From CAIYUC01 sp963682005 (GTDB lineage: Bacteria; Bacteroidota; Bacteroidia; Bacteroidales; FEN-979), in the NCBI GenBank assembly GCA_963682005.1, contig OY820914.1:4402001-4466000 (forward strand): a DNA stretch of 64,000 nt, given 5' to 3'. How positions within the stretch are numbered: position 1 is the first letter of the stretch; the number at the start of each line of letters is the position of its first letter. The notes beneath the pieces were generated by a model. That model worked only from the letters and a program-made list of their open reading frames with translations. It was not told the DNA's origin and made no database searches. The position numbers and the translations under genes were made by a program. This document shows, one piece after another, positions 27,500 through 36,490 of the stretch.

Positions 27500-28447
27500 A
27501 TGCAAAAAAGAAAGACCATATGGTTCTCACTCTGCTGCATCTTTGCTCTTGCTGTGTTTCATCCGTCATCCTCCTTTTCCCAGGAAACCGATACATTACA
27601 ACGCTCACCCGATTCAACTGTCATTCACAAAGGCCGGCTGATCGGGGTTCTTTCGGCACAGGGAGCGCTTTATATCGGTTCGCTTGCAGGACTTTATTTC
27701 GCATGGTACAAAGATTATCCCCAGTCATCCTTTCATCTTTTCAACGACAATAATGAGTGGATGCAGGTTGATAAGGCCGGCCACATGACTACTGCTTTTT
27801 ACATCAGCAGGATCGGTTATTCATCTTACCGGTGGTGCGGGATGGATAATACGAAAGCGGCATGGTTCGGCGGGTTGCTTGGCTTTGCTTACATGGCGAA
27901 CATCGAGATCCTCGACGGCTTCTCATCCGAATGGGGATTTTCGGTCGGGGATTTCACTGCAAACACACTGGGCTGTGTTATGTTCATCGGCCAGCAGCTC
28001 GGGTGGAAAGAGCAGCGGTTTGTCCTTAAGTATTCTTTTCATCAGACAGAATACCCGCAATACAGGCCGGATCTGCTCGGATCAAATCTCATACAGCAGA
28101 TGGTGAAGGATTATAACGGGCAAACATACTGGCTTTCGGGGAATATCTCGTCCTTTCTCCCCAAAACCTCCCGCTTTCCCAAATGGATCAATATTGCCGC
28201 TGGTTACGGCGCAGAAGGAATGACAGGGGCTGATCAGAATACCGCATCGGAAAACAGCGAACCGATCCCTGATTTCCAGCGCTACCGCAAGTTCTATCTT
28301 TCACTGGATGTGGACCTGACACGGATACCTACTCGGTCAAAGCCCCTGAAAGCCCTGTTTACCGTACTCAGCTTTATCAAGATCCCCTTCCCTGCTGTGG
28401 AATACAATACCCTGGGACAATTCAAGTTCTATTATTTTTATTTTTAG
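27500..28447 (+). CDS. DUF2279 (YfiM-like) protein
   Basis: A 315-residue protein from ATG 27500; the in-frame GTG at 27497 is less likely. A signal peptide is present (FSLCCIFALAVFHPSSSFSQ). DUF2279 features include NDNNEWMQVDKAGHMTTAFY, AYMANIEILDGFSSEWGFS and VGDFTANTLGCVMFIGQQLG. The C-terminal 120 residues resemble a short outer-membrane beta-structure. Function is unknown; members are predicted periplasmic or outer-membrane lipoprotein-like. It sits between mltG and a DUF2752 gene with almost no gaps. Confidence 0.85.
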   Translation: MQKRKTIWFSLCCIFALAVFHPSSSFSQETDTLQRSPDSTVIHKGRLIGVLSAQGALYIGSLAGLYFAWYKDYPQSSFHLFNDNNEWMQVDKAGHMTTAFYISRIGYSSYRWCGMDNTKAAWFGGLLGFAYMANIEILDGFSSEWGFSVGDFTANTLGCVMFIGQQLGWKEQRFVLKYSFHQTEYPQYRPDLLGSNLIQQMVKDYNGQTYWLSGNISSFLPKTSRFPKWINIAAGYGAEGMTGADQNTASENSEPIPDFQRYRKFYLSLDVDLTRIPTRSKPLKALFTVLSFIKIPFPAVEYNTLGQFKFYYFYF

Positions 28448-28449
28448 CC

Positions 28450-28743
28450 ATGTCCGGATTCATTCACTGGCTTGAGAATCATCAGTTGCCCTGTTCCTGG
28501 AAGGCAACCCTGGGCATATCCTGCCCCGGGTGCGGGATGCAATCAGCATTCATCGAATTGCTGAAAGGGAACCTGGTCATGAGCCTCAAATTATTCCCGG
28601 CATTGATCCCGATGATTGCCATGATTCTTTTCCTTGGCATTCACCTGTTATTAAAAGTTCCCAAAGGAGCCATGATTTTAAAATTTCTGTTTATATTTAC
28701 CTCTTCAATAATGGTTGTTGATTACATTGTTAAATTGATGTAA
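28450..28743 (+). CDS. DUF2752 membrane protein
   Basis: A 97-residue protein. The DUF2752 signature is the cysteine-containing stretch PCSWKATLGISCPGCGMQSA, followed by hydrophobic helices (LKLFPALIPMIAMILFLGIH and FLFIFTSSIMVVDYIV). Function is unknown. It starts 2 bp after the DUF2279 stop, so it is translationally close to that gene. It is often found beside small CCC-motif membrane proteins in Bacteroidota, as here. Confidence 0.87.
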   Translation: MSGFIHWLENHQLPCSWKATLGISCPGCGMQSAFIELLKGNLVMSLKLFPALIPMIAMILFLGIHLLLKVPKGAMILKFLFIFTSSIMVVDYIVKLM

Positions 28744-28757
28744 GTAAATTTAGCTCC

Positions 28758-29129
28758 ATGGAAGAAAATCCTGCATCAAAAATTACCCCGCCGGAAACCG
28801 GGTTCACGAATCCGATCCAGCAATCCCTGCCAAATTCCACGGCCGTCCTTGTATTAGGAATCCTGTCAATAGTTTTTATCTGTCCCTACATTTCGCTGAT
28901 CAGCATTGTGATCGGGATTATTGCGCTTGTATTGGCTTCCCGTGATCAGAACCTGTATAATTCAAATCCGGCGATATACTCGTACAGTTCTTACAACAAC
29001 CTTAAGGCAGGGAGAGTTTGTGCGATCATTGGACTTTCGATCGCCATCTTTACCTTTATCATCGGGATCCTTTTCATCATCGGGATCATTGCCACTTCCA
29101 CATTCCCTTTCTGGGGCATGACTGATTAA
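28758..29129 (+). CDS. CCC-motif/DUF4190-type membrane protein
   Basis: A 123-residue protein. A proline-rich N-terminus is followed by a hydrophobic hairpin (TAVLVLGILSIVFICPYISL, SIVIGIIALVLASRDQ). A short loop with tyrosines comes next, then KAGRVCAIIGLSIAIFTFII and FIIGIIATSTFPFWG. This is the arrangement of the small CCC-motif proteins often paired with DUF2752 in Bacteroidota. Function is unknown. It lies 14 bp after the DUF2752 gene. Confidence 0.8.
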   Translation: MEENPASKITPPETGFTNPIQQSLPNSTAVLVLGILSIVFICPYISLISIVIGIIALVLASRDQNLYNSNPAIYSYSSYNNLKAGRVCAIIGLSIAIFTFIIGILFIIGIIATSTFPFWGMTD

Positions 29130-29146
29130 CCTGATTTATTCCGAAG

Positions 29147-30658
29147 ATGAAGATCTTTCCTGTTGAATTGATTCGTGAAGCGGATGCATACACGATCAAA
29201 AACGAGCCCATTGCAGAAATTGACCTGATGGAACGGGCTGCCACAGCTTGTTTCTACTGGCTAATCCGGAACATACCGTTCCATAAGAAGATCGTGGTAT
29301 TTTGCGGCACCGGCAATAACGGGGGCGACGGTCTTGTCATTGCCCGCATGATGTCTGCCAGGGGTTACCTTGCCGAGGTATTTATCCTGGGTCCGGCAGA
29401 AAAATTTTCTGAAAGCTGCAGGATCAATTATGAACGGGTGCAGGCTGTTCCTGAGATAAAAACATTATTCCTTGCGGAAAATGATCCGCTGCCGGAATTT
29501 GAACCGGAAACCATCGTCATCGACGCCATTTTCGGCAGCGGCCTGACCAGGGAGCCATCAGGCTTTTATGCAAAGGTGATCCGTCATCTTAATGAGAGCA
29601 AGCAACTTATCGTTGCCATTGATGTTCCCTCAGGATTATTCTGTGACCGGACAATTTCGATTGGGAAGAACCCTGTTGCAATTCATGCGGATTATACGCT
29701 GACCTTCTCACCCCCTAAGCTTGGCTTTTTCTTTCCTGAAAATGATAAGTTTGCCGGGAAATGGCAGCTCCTGGACATCGGTATCATGCAGGAGTTCATC
29801 GATCATGCAGATACCAGGAATTTTTACATTGATCAGGATGATTGCAGAAGGATCCTGAAACCCCGTACCAAATTCTCCCATAAAGGAACATTTGGCCATG
29901 CCTTGCTGATTTGTGGCGGTCCGGGAAAGATGGGAGCGGCTATACTGGCTGCCCGCGGATGCCTCCATGCAGGTCCGGGGCTGGTTTCCGTCCATATCCC
30001 GGGAAGGGGGGTGAACATCCTTCAAACTGCGGTCCCTGAAGCAATGCTTGATATTGACAAGGACGATTCATTGTTTACCGGTGTTCGCGATCTTGAGAAA
30101 TATTCAGCAATAGCCATGGGTCCGGGCATCGGGACCGACCGTCAGACACAGGCGGCGGTAAAACTGCTGATCCAGGATGCGGGCATCCCGGTGATCTTCG
30201 ATGCTGATGCGTTGAATATTCTTTCAGAGAATAAAACCTGGATAACGTTTATTCCCAAAGGCAGCATCCTGACTCCTCATCCAAAGGAATTTGAGCGTCT
30301 TGCAGGAAAATCATCCGATGATTTCGAGCGTAACCAAAAGCAACGGGAATTATCGGTAAAATATTCATCCTATATCATTCTGAAGGGAGCACACACGGCA
30401 ATTACAACCCCGGATGGAAGATGTTTCTTTAATTCAACAGGAAATCCGGGAATGGCGACCGGAGGCAGCGGCGATATTCTTACCGGGATCCTTGCAGGAT
30501 TGTTCGCCCAGGGGTATTCACCGCTCGAGACCTGCATCCTCGGCGTTTACCTTCATGGACTTGCGGGAGACCTTGCGGCCGAGATCTCCGGACAGGAAGC
30601 CCTGATCGCCGGGGACATCGCGGATAACCTTGGAAAAGCATTTCAAACCTTATATTAA
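29147..30658 (+). CDS. nnr: Bifunctional NAD(P)HX epimerase/dehydratase
   Basis: A 503-residue protein. The N-terminal epimerase domain (about residues 1-215) has FCGTGNNGGDGLVIARMM and IDAIFGSGLTREPSGFY. The C-terminal ADP-dependent dehydratase domain (about 225-500) has FGHALLICGGPGKMGAAIL, AMGPGIGTDRQTQAA, LTPHPKEFERL and NPGMATGGSGDILTGILAG. Together they repair hydrated NADH/NADPH in the cytosol. Length and domain order are normal for the bacterial fused form. Confidence 0.96.
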   Translation: MKIFPVELIREADAYTIKNEPIAEIDLMERAATACFYWLIRNIPFHKKIVVFCGTGNNGGDGLVIARMMSARGYLAEVFILGPAEKFSESCRINYERVQAVPEIKTLFLAENDPLPEFEPETIVIDAIFGSGLTREPSGFYAKVIRHLNESKQLIVAIDVPSGLFCDRTISIGKNPVAIHADYTLTFSPPKLGFFFPENDKFAGKWQLLDIGIMQEFIDHADTRNFYIDQDDCRRILKPRTKFSHKGTFGHALLICGGPGKMGAAILAARGCLHAGPGLVSVHIPGRGVNILQTAVPEAMLDIDKDDSLFTGVRDLEKYSAIAMGPGIGTDRQTQAAVKLLIQDAGIPVIFDADALNILSENKTWITFIPKGSILTPHPKEFERLAGKSSDDFERNQKQRELSVKYSSYIILKGAHTAITTPDGRCFFNSTGNPGMATGGSGDILTGILAGLFAQGYSPLETCILGVYLHGLAGDLAAEISGQEALIAGDIADNLGKAFQTLY

Positions 30659-30674
30659 TATTTCTTCCGGTTTT

Positions 30675-31268
30675 ATGGATAATAGTGAAAAAAATATACT
30701 TGCCCGGATGGTCCTTGCACCATATATCCAAAAGGCAACGGCTTTGCGGGGCAAGCGGCGGTTTGTTGGCGGGAACCAGTTCAGGCATGCCCTGAGCACA
30801 TTTGCCATCCTGCTTGATTACCTCATCATCGACCCTGTGATACTGAAGGCAGCGATCATTCATGACCTGTTTGAAGATGTTAAACAACTGACCAGTAAGG
30901 AAGAGATCGTAAACATCGATTCCGACGGACCGGCGGTTTATGAACTGGTTATGGAAGTGACCCGCAGGTGCGAGAAAGACAAGGAAGAGCCCAAGGAAGA
31001 ATACCTGAAACGCGTTCTGAAAGAAGGATCCGCGAGTGCAAAACTGATCAAGTGCGCCGACCGGATATCAAACCTCACTGACCTTCACACTGATATTTTT
31101 AACAGGAATTTTGTCAAGAAATACCTGAAAGAAACGAAAAAATTCATCATCCCGATGGCACAGGAAGTCAACAAGGATATGCTCTATGAATTAAAAGACA
31201 TCGTAAAGCGCAGGGAAGATACGGTTACTTTTCTTTCAAACTTTTTTCAGAAAGGGAAGAAGAAATAA
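30675..31268 (+). CDS. HD-domain phosphohydrolase (SpoT/MESH1-like)
   Basis: I choose ATG 30675 (MDNSEKNILARMVL), giving 197 residues. The earlier in-frame start overlaps the upstream gene. HD residues are visible in NQFRHALSTFAI and AAIIHDLFEDV, with a later KCADRISNLTDL that would complete the metal site. This is the layout of the hydrolase half of RelA/SpoT and of small alarmone hydrolases, with no synthetase or TGS domain. The exact substrate, (p)ppGpp or another nucleotide, cannot be told. It is convergent with parE, with a 63-bp palindrome between them. Confidence 0.83.
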   Translation: MDNSEKNILARMVLAPYIQKATALRGKRRFVGGNQFRHALSTFAILLDYLIIDPVILKAAIIHDLFEDVKQLTSKEEIVNIDSDGPAVYELVMEVTRRCEKDKEEPKEEYLKRVLKEGSASAKLIKCADRISNLTDLHTDIFNRNFVKKYLKETKKFIIPMAQEVNKDMLYELKDIVKRREDTVTFLSNFFQKGKKK

Positions 31269-31281
31269 GTTAGAATTCCCG

Positions 31282-31344
31282 TACCCACCCCTCTTGTCCC
31301 CTCCCTACCAGTAGGGAGAGGAAGACCGAAGGTCAGGGTGGGTA
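31282..31344. repeat. 63-bp palindromic dispersed repeat, copy 2
   Basis: Exactly 63 bp, starting TACCCACCCC and ending AGGGTGGGTA. It has an internal hairpin CTCCCTAC/GTAGGGAG and an ACCGAAGGT hairpin. It sits in the 92-bp gap between the convergent HD gene and parE, where it could act as a two-way transcription terminator, although there is no T-tract. One arm base differs from copy 3 (AGGGTGGG for GGGGTGGG). Confidence 0.9.
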
Positions 31345-31360
31345 TGACTGCCGACTCCTT

Positions 31361-33223
31361 TTAATTAACCTGCACTGTCGAAACAAGGTCTTCCTCCACC
31401 TTCAGGTTATCGATGATGAAGAGCTGGCGCTCGGGGGTGTTCTTGCCCATGTAAAATGAGAGGACATCATTGATCGATGAATCCTTGGAAAGGATCACGG
31501 GATCGAGACGGATTGAGGTGCCGATGAAATGCCGGAACTCATCCGGGGAGATCTCGCCAAGACCTTTGAACCGGGTGATCTCGGGATTGACCCCGAGTTT
31601 GCTCATCGCATCCTGTTTCTCTGTTTCCGAATAACAGTAGTGCGTTTTCTGCTTGTTCCTGACACGAAAAAGGGGTGTTTGAAGGATAAAGACATGACCG
31701 CTCCGTACCAAGTCAGGATAGAACTGCAGGAAAAAGGTGAGCAGCAGCAGCCGGATGTGCATCCCGTCAACATCGGCATCCGTGGCAATGACGATGTAAT
31801 TGTAGCGGAGGTTTTCAAGTCCGTCCTCGATGTCGAGGGCTGAATGGAGCAGGTTGAATTCTTCATTCTCATATACGACCTTCTTGCTCAACCCGAAACA
31901 ATTCAGTGGTTTGCCTTTCAGGCTGAAGACCGCCTGGGTATTGACATCACGCGACTTTGTAATGGAACCGCTGGCCGAATCCCCCTCAGTGATGAAGAGC
32001 GTTGATTCATACCGGCGTTCATCATGGTTGTTATAATGGACCCTGCAATCGCGTAGCTTTTTATTATGCAGGCTGGCTTTCTTCACGCTCTCCTTGGCGA
32101 TCTTCTTGATATTCGCCCATTCCTTGCGCTCCTTCTCCGACTGCATGATCTTCCGAAGCAGTGCTTCCGCCGTTTCCGGGTTCATGTGAAGGTAATCGTC
32201 GAGGCGTTTCTTGACGATGTCCATGATGTAGTTACGGATCGACTGGCCTTCCGGCTCAATGTTCTGGGAACCGAGCTTCGTTTTTGTCTGCGATTCGAAA
32301 ACAGGATCCTGCACCTTGATGGCCAGTGCAGCCACCATGGAGGCGCGGATGTCGCCGGTATCAAAATCCTTGTGGTAGAAATCGCGAATAGTCTTAACAA
32401 TGGCTTCCCGGAAAGCAGCCTGGTGGGTGCCGCCCTGAGTTGTATGCTGCCCGTTGACAAATGAATAATACTCTTCTCCGTACATTTCACAGTGCGTCAT
32501 GGCGAACTCGAAATCGCCTTCTTCAATGTGGATGATCGGGTACAGGACCGGGGTATCGATGCTGGCATTAAGCAGGTCGAGTAGCCCGTTCTGCGAATGG
32601 AACCTCTCCCCGTTAAAGATGATCGTAAGTCCATGATTGAGGTAAACATAATTCCAGAGCATTTTCTGCACGTATTCCGGAATATAATGATACTTACCGA
32701 AAAGCTCCTCGTCGGGGATGAACGTGACGATGGTACCCTGGCGGAGATCACAGTCCTTTTCCTTTTCATCATTGATGATCTCGCCACGGGCAAACTCAAC
32801 GATCTTTGTCCGTCCTTCCCTTACCGACTGCACCTTGAAATGGGAAGCAAGTCCGTTCACGGCCTTCGCTCCCACCCCGTTCAACCCGACCGCCTTTTTA
32901 AAGACCTTCGAGTCATATTTTGCACCTGTATTGATCTTTGAAACACATTCAATCACCTTGCCCAGGGGCATACCGCGGCCGTAATCGCGGATGCAGACCT
33001 GCGTGTCCTTGATGGTCACCTCGATCGTTTTCCCGTGACCCATCACGAATTCATCGATCGAGTTATCGAGGATCTCCTTGATCAGAACATAGATCCCGTC
33101 GTCGGGGGAAGAGCCGTCACCGAGTTTTCCGATATACATACCCGGACGTAACCGGATATGCTCCTTCCAATCCAGGGAACGGATACTCGATTCGTCATAA
33201 TTCAAATTATCGGGCTGAAACAT
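31361..33223 (-). CDS. parE: DNA topoisomerase IV subunit B (GyrB/ParE type)
   Basis: A 620-residue protein. The GHKL ATPase has IKEILDNSIDEFVMGHG, IRDYGRGMPLG and GLNGVGAKAVNG. The Toprim domain has LFITEGDSASGS and IATDADVDGMHIRLLLLTF. The C-terminus FKGLGEISPDEFRHFI is typical. Length favours ParE over the longer GyrB forms. It decatenates daughter chromosomes together with ParC. No parC lies next to it in this window, although the two genes are often adjacent in Bacteroidota. A -7 box lies 22 bp upstream. Confidence 0.93.
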   Translation of the reverse strand: MFQPDNLNYDESSIRSLDWKEHIRLRPGMYIGKLGDGSSPDDGIYVLIKEILDNSIDEFVMGHGKTIEVTIKDTQVCIRDYGRGMPLGKVIECVSKINTGAKYDSKVFKKAVGLNGVGAKAVNGLASHFKVQSVREGRTKIVEFARGEIINDEKEKDCDLRQGTIVTFIPDEELFGKYHYIPEYVQKMLWNYVYLNHGLTIIFNGERFHSQNGLLDLLNASIDTPVLYPIIHIEEGDFEFAMTHCEMYGEEYYSFVNGQHTTQGGTHQAAFREAIVKTIRDFYHKDFDTGDIRASMVAALAIKVQDPVFESQTKTKLGSQNIEPEGQSIRNYIMDIVKKRLDDYLHMNPETAEALLRKIMQSEKERKEWANIKKIAKESVKKASLHNKKLRDCRVHYNNHDERRYESTLFITEGDSASGSITKSRDVNTQAVFSLKGKPLNCFGLSKKVVYENEEFNLLHSALDIEDGLENLRYNYIVIATDADVDGMHIRLLLLTFFLQFYPDLVRSGHVFILQTPLFRVRNKQKTHYCYSETEKQDAMSKLGVNPEITRFKGLGEISPDEFRHFIGTSIRLDPVILSKDSSINDVLSFYMGKNTPERQLFIIDNLKVEEDLVSTVQVN

Positions 33224-33245
33224 TACCTTACCTTTTTTACCGCTG

Positions 33246-33253
33246 CAAATATA
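33246..33253 (-). promoter_or_regulatory. Candidate -7 box for parE
   Basis: Minus-strand TATATTTG matches TAnnTTTG, 22 bp upstream of the parE ATG. A CAA at 33279-33281 is too far away for a good -33 element. Confidence 0.5.
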
Positions 33254-33311
33254 GAAGAATCCGGCGTTTGGAAGACGACAACAGGAAGTGAATTATGAAA
33301 AAGTTGTTAAC

Positions 33312-33396
33312 GGAAGGACTGAAGGTCGGAAGGTATGAAGGTCGGAAGGTCTGAAGGTCTGCTTTGTTACTCTGTTACTCTGTTACTTTGTCACTT
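33312..33396. repeat. Tandem-word arrays GGAAGGTCT and TTTGTTACTC
   Basis: The first part (33312-33360) repeats GAAGGTCGG/GAAGGTCTG. The second (33363-33396) repeats CTGTTACT. The flippase stop codon (33383-33385) and its last codons (encoding QVTK) are built from the second array. The same TTTGTTAC word forms an array at 52541 and, inverted, at 63401-63446. Confidence 0.85.
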
Positions 33397-34663
33397 GAAC
33401 AGGTCGCGATTTTCCCTTAATTTCCGCCATCACGCGCTTTATATCGGACAAGGTGAGCAGGTAATCCTTTCTTTTCAGTCCTGAGCAACGGATGAAAACG
33501 ATTAGCTGGTACAGGGTGGCGGCGGAATAGGATGCCGTGGCGGCGAGGCCGGCGCCGACAATGCCGATCCGCGGGATCAGGAGAATGCCTAAAACAACTG
33601 TAAACACGAGCCCGATGGCCGATCCGGTTGCATTATGGTAAGGTTTGCCGATTCCCGAGAAATAGGAGCTGAGGATGATCGAACCCGACAGGGAAACAAT
33701 GCCCATGGCCAGGCTTGCGATCACCATCCGGATGCCGGTGAATTCACGTCCGAAGAGGAGCGAGAAAAAGGATCCGGGAAGGACCAGGAGGATGAGCACG
33801 GCGAAAAAGGCGAGGATCGTCCCGATCTTGATGAAATTCATCGTTAACCGTGCCGCATATTCCTTATCCTCTGTATTCGATATCCGTGAGAACTGGACCA
33901 GGGATATGCTTCTCGGGATGATCCAGATGCCTTCCGAGATCTGCGCTCCCACAGAATAAATCCCAACCGCTGCCCTCCCCAGGAAGAATTCCATAAGGTA
34001 CAATCCGAGCCGGTAATTGAAAAGCTGGAGGATGTTGCCGACCTGCATGGCCGTGCCGTACCGGAGGATCTCCCTGATAACCGCAGCCAGTCCGCCTGCT
34101 TTTTTAAGATCAAGGTAAGGCAGGATGATCACCAGGCTTGACAGGAATATAAACAGGTAGGATGCATAAAGACCATAAACATAGATCATGGCGTCCCTTC
34201 GCCCTGCGATGAACAGGAAAAAAAGGAGAACGCCAAACAGCAGGAGGACCTGCAGGAGCGTGATGTTGTTGTATGCCCTGATCCGTTCCTTCCCCAGCAG
34301 CACCATAAAGTTGACGGCTGAGAATGAAAAGATGAGCGACAGGATCATGACATGAACAAAATACCCCCCGGGAATCAGTTTCATAATTCCAAGGACAACC
34401 ACAACAACGATTGTTGAGAATACTGCCCAGACGTAGGAGACAACAACAAGGTTTACAGGCTCCATTCTCGGAACAAGGTAAACCACCGCCCCTCCCCCGA
34501 TAAAGTTGGTGATCGTCTGGACAATGGTGACGGAAAGGATGATCAGGCTGATGGTTCCCACGTTGGCCGCCCCGAGGTAACGGGCATTCAGGATGACCAT
34601 CAGCAATGTGATTGCCGCGATCAGCACCCGGGTCCGGACCGTTCCGAAGATCTTTTTTATCAT
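33383..34663 (-). CDS. Polysaccharide/oligosaccharide flippase (Wzx/MATE-like)
   Basis: Start at ATG 34663 (MIKKIFGTVRTRVLIAAI), overlapping the upstream gene's stop as ATGA. The open frame upstream of that ATG is out of register with gene order. About 426 residues with roughly twelve to fourteen hydrophobic helices (for example FIGGGAVVYLVPRMEPVNLV, MIYVYGLYASYLFIFLSSLV, MVIASLAMGIVSLSGSIILS). This is the fold of lipid-linked oligosaccharide flippases of the inner membrane. With the formyltransferase-like protein and GT4 upstream it forms a small glycan cluster. The substrate is unknown. Confidence 0.88.
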   Translation of the reverse strand: MIKKIFGTVRTRVLIAAITLLMVILNARYLGAANVGTISLIILSVTIVQTITNFIGGGAVVYLVPRMEPVNLVVVSYVWAVFSTIVVVVVLGIMKLIPGGYFVHVMILSLIFSFSAVNFMVLLGKERIRAYNNITLLQVLLLFGVLLFFLFIAGRRDAMIYVYGLYASYLFIFLSSLVIILPYLDLKKAGGLAAVIREILRYGTAMQVGNILQLFNYRLGLYLMEFFLGRAAVGIYSVGAQISEGIWIIPRSISLVQFSRISNTEDKEYAARLTMNFIKIGTILAFFAVLILLVLPGSFFSLLFGREFTGIRMVIASLAMGIVSLSGSIILSSYFSGIGKPYHNATGSAIGLVFTVVLGILLIPRIGIVGAGLAATASYSAATLYQLIVFIRCSGLKRKDYLLTLSDIKRVMAEIKGKSRPVQVTK

Positions 34664-36363
34664 CAGCCGTTGTTGCGTTTGACCAAATGTCGGTATTTTT
34701 TCGAGAACTGGCTTCTGAATGATGCAAAACTGAACGTGAACCGCTTGGAATCGATCAGTGTGAATGTGCCCCATCCCGAAAGCGTATGCAGGCCCTTTGT
34801 ATAAGGTGAATCCATGAACGGGGAGATCACCTTCACCGGGATCTCTTCAAACTCAGAGGGGGTCAGACGGACCACTTTATTGATCACCACCCGGGCGCCG
34901 TATGTCGTCGAGCAATCCTGGGCGGGCCTGTAAAGCGCACCCTGGTATTGGAATGGCGTGCCAGCCGGCCTCGAGGACCTGACATCCGTCTTGACCGGGT
35001 TGTTCAGATGTGACCTGAATTCACTCCACAACTCTTCCGAATACCATGCATGGAGTTCCGTGTTTGACTGCCTTTTCAAGGTGAAGAACAGCCACCAGTA
35101 ACCGTTGAAAAAGAACAGCGTCGGATCAACTGCTTCAATGCCGTCCAGGAGAAGTTTCTGGAGAACAAATTCAGGAATATCTTTGTTTAGACTGTAAAGG
35201 GCGATCTTTTTTGCGGTAAACGATTCGGGCGTGCAGTAAATCTCGCCCTTGTCTTCGAATGTATAAGGATATGACTGGTGATCCGGGGTCACGATGGCAT
35301 CGGAAATCCCTGGCAAAATCCCGACATTCTTTATTTCTGCTGTTGCAATGGTCGCTTTCCCCTTTGCGTAACTAAAATGTTCGAACACGGCGAAATCCTT
35401 CCCTCCGGCTGAAAATCCAAACGGATCAGCATAATAGCTGCCGGTAGGGGCTTCCTTCATCCAAACAGGTTTGCTTGCCATGAAATCACCTAAAGAGATC
35501 ACCTCATGAACGGGACGGGAAATAATGGCGATGTTCCATTTTTCCGAAAGGAACAACTCCCGGTAATGGAAACGAATCTTGTTCCGGAACAGAATAACCA
35601 GGAACCACAGGCATTTGAGGTTGCCTGGCACCTTAAATACGTTGGCCCTTGTGGCTGAGGGCTCAGTATTAACAGGCAATCCAAGGGAGATCGCGGTTGC
35701 AGCCTGTGCGATCCATGCGGCAGATTCCAGCAATAACTGGTCGAGGTTGGCAGAATATGAATGATCAACGGTCTTGAACCAGCCTTTTTTCAGGATGATG
35801 CCGGCATCCAGCTTTTCGGTAAGACGCTGGAGTATGACCCCGTTTACCGGGTCACCATAATAAATTTCCCACAGTCCTGCCGGGCCGCCACGGTATTTCT
35901 GCTCATCATCATGATGGTACGACCAGATCCCGTGCTTCGCAGCGTTGAGGATCTCTCCCCGGAGGATATTGAACCCGAACCGGATGATAAAATCAAGGTC
36001 ATAAGACCGGATCTGATCGATGTCCTGCCTGGAGAAATACTCTGAAAAGCCTTTCGTTTCCACGTTGCAGGATAATTCCGGGATCCCGGAAACTTCGCCG
36101 GACATATCCACCCGTTGCCGTGAGCGGTGCCTGAAAAAGTAGCGGTTGCATAGTTTAAAGACCAGCTGATCCCAGTTGAAGGTCCTGAGTTTTTCAGTAA
36201 ATCCCTTCCGTACGGGCTTCCGGGCATCCCTGATCAAGAGAACCAGCTTATGATCCCGGGAAAGGAGGGCATGCAACGCATCCGCCTGCCACTGCTGAAA
36301 GCTATGGCTGCTGCACATTACTGCGAACCTTAACGGTCTCCCCTGGAAAGTTTTACCTGGCAA
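34663..36363 (-). CDS. Formyltransferase-like domain fused to GINT-like beta-propeller domain
   Basis: A 566-residue protein. The N-terminal third (about residues 10-240) is a formyltransferase-like fold with LDFIIRFGFNILRGEILNAA, GIWSYHHDDEQKYRGGPAGL and GVILQRLTEKLDAGIILKKG. That is where Met-tRNA or sugar formyltransferases have their HxSLLP-like loop and catalytic Asp. The C-terminal part (about 270-560) has five-bladed-propeller phrases (GSYYADPFGFSAGGKDFAVF, GIEAVDPTLFFFNGYWWLFF, PAGTPFQYQGALYRPAQDCS). These resemble the N-terminal domain of glucosamine inositolphosphorylceramide transferases. It probably modifies a sugar, but donor and acceptor are unknown. Confidence 0.8.
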   Translation of the reverse strand: MPGKTFQGRPLRFAVMCSSHSFQQWQADALHALLSRDHKLVLLIRDARKPVRKGFTEKLRTFNWDQLVFKLCNRYFFRHRSRQRVDMSGEVSGIPELSCNVETKGFSEYFSRQDIDQIRSYDLDFIIRFGFNILRGEILNAAKHGIWSYHHDDEQKYRGGPAGLWEIYYGDPVNGVILQRLTEKLDAGIILKKGWFKTVDHSYSANLDQLLLESAAWIAQAATAISLGLPVNTEPSATRANVFKVPGNLKCLWFLVILFRNKIRFHYRELFLSEKWNIAIISRPVHEVISLGDFMASKPVWMKEAPTGSYYADPFGFSAGGKDFAVFEHFSYAKGKATIATAEIKNVGILPGISDAIVTPDHQSYPYTFEDKGEIYCTPESFTAKKIALYSLNKDIPEFVLQKLLLDGIEAVDPTLFFFNGYWWLFFTLKRQSNTELHAWYSEELWSEFRSHLNNPVKTDVRSSRPAGTPFQYQGALYRPAQDCSTTYGARVVINKVVRLTPSEFEEIPVKVISPFMDSPYTKGLHTLSGWGTFTLIDSKRFTFSFASFRSQFSKKYRHLVKRNNG

Positions 36364-36403
36364 AGTGTCGCTATTTGTAAATAAGGAGTTGTTTTAAATG
36401 TTA

Positions 36404-36490
36404 AAAATCACCGCAAAGACGCGAAGACGCTAAAATGTCAAATTTGATTAATCGGTCCTTTGCGCCTTTGCGCCTTAGCGGTGAAAAAAA
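36404..36490. repeat. Imperfect inverted repeat of AAGACGC words after the GT4 gene
   Basis: The left arm starts TCACCGCAAAGACGCGAAGAC at 36408. The right arm is its reverse complement ending GCGGTGA at 36484. About 19 of 23 arm positions match and the loop is about 30 bp. The GT4 stop codon follows immediately (36491-36493). The arms themselves consist of AAGACGC/AAGGCGC words. A half copy is at 47363. Confidence 0.8.
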
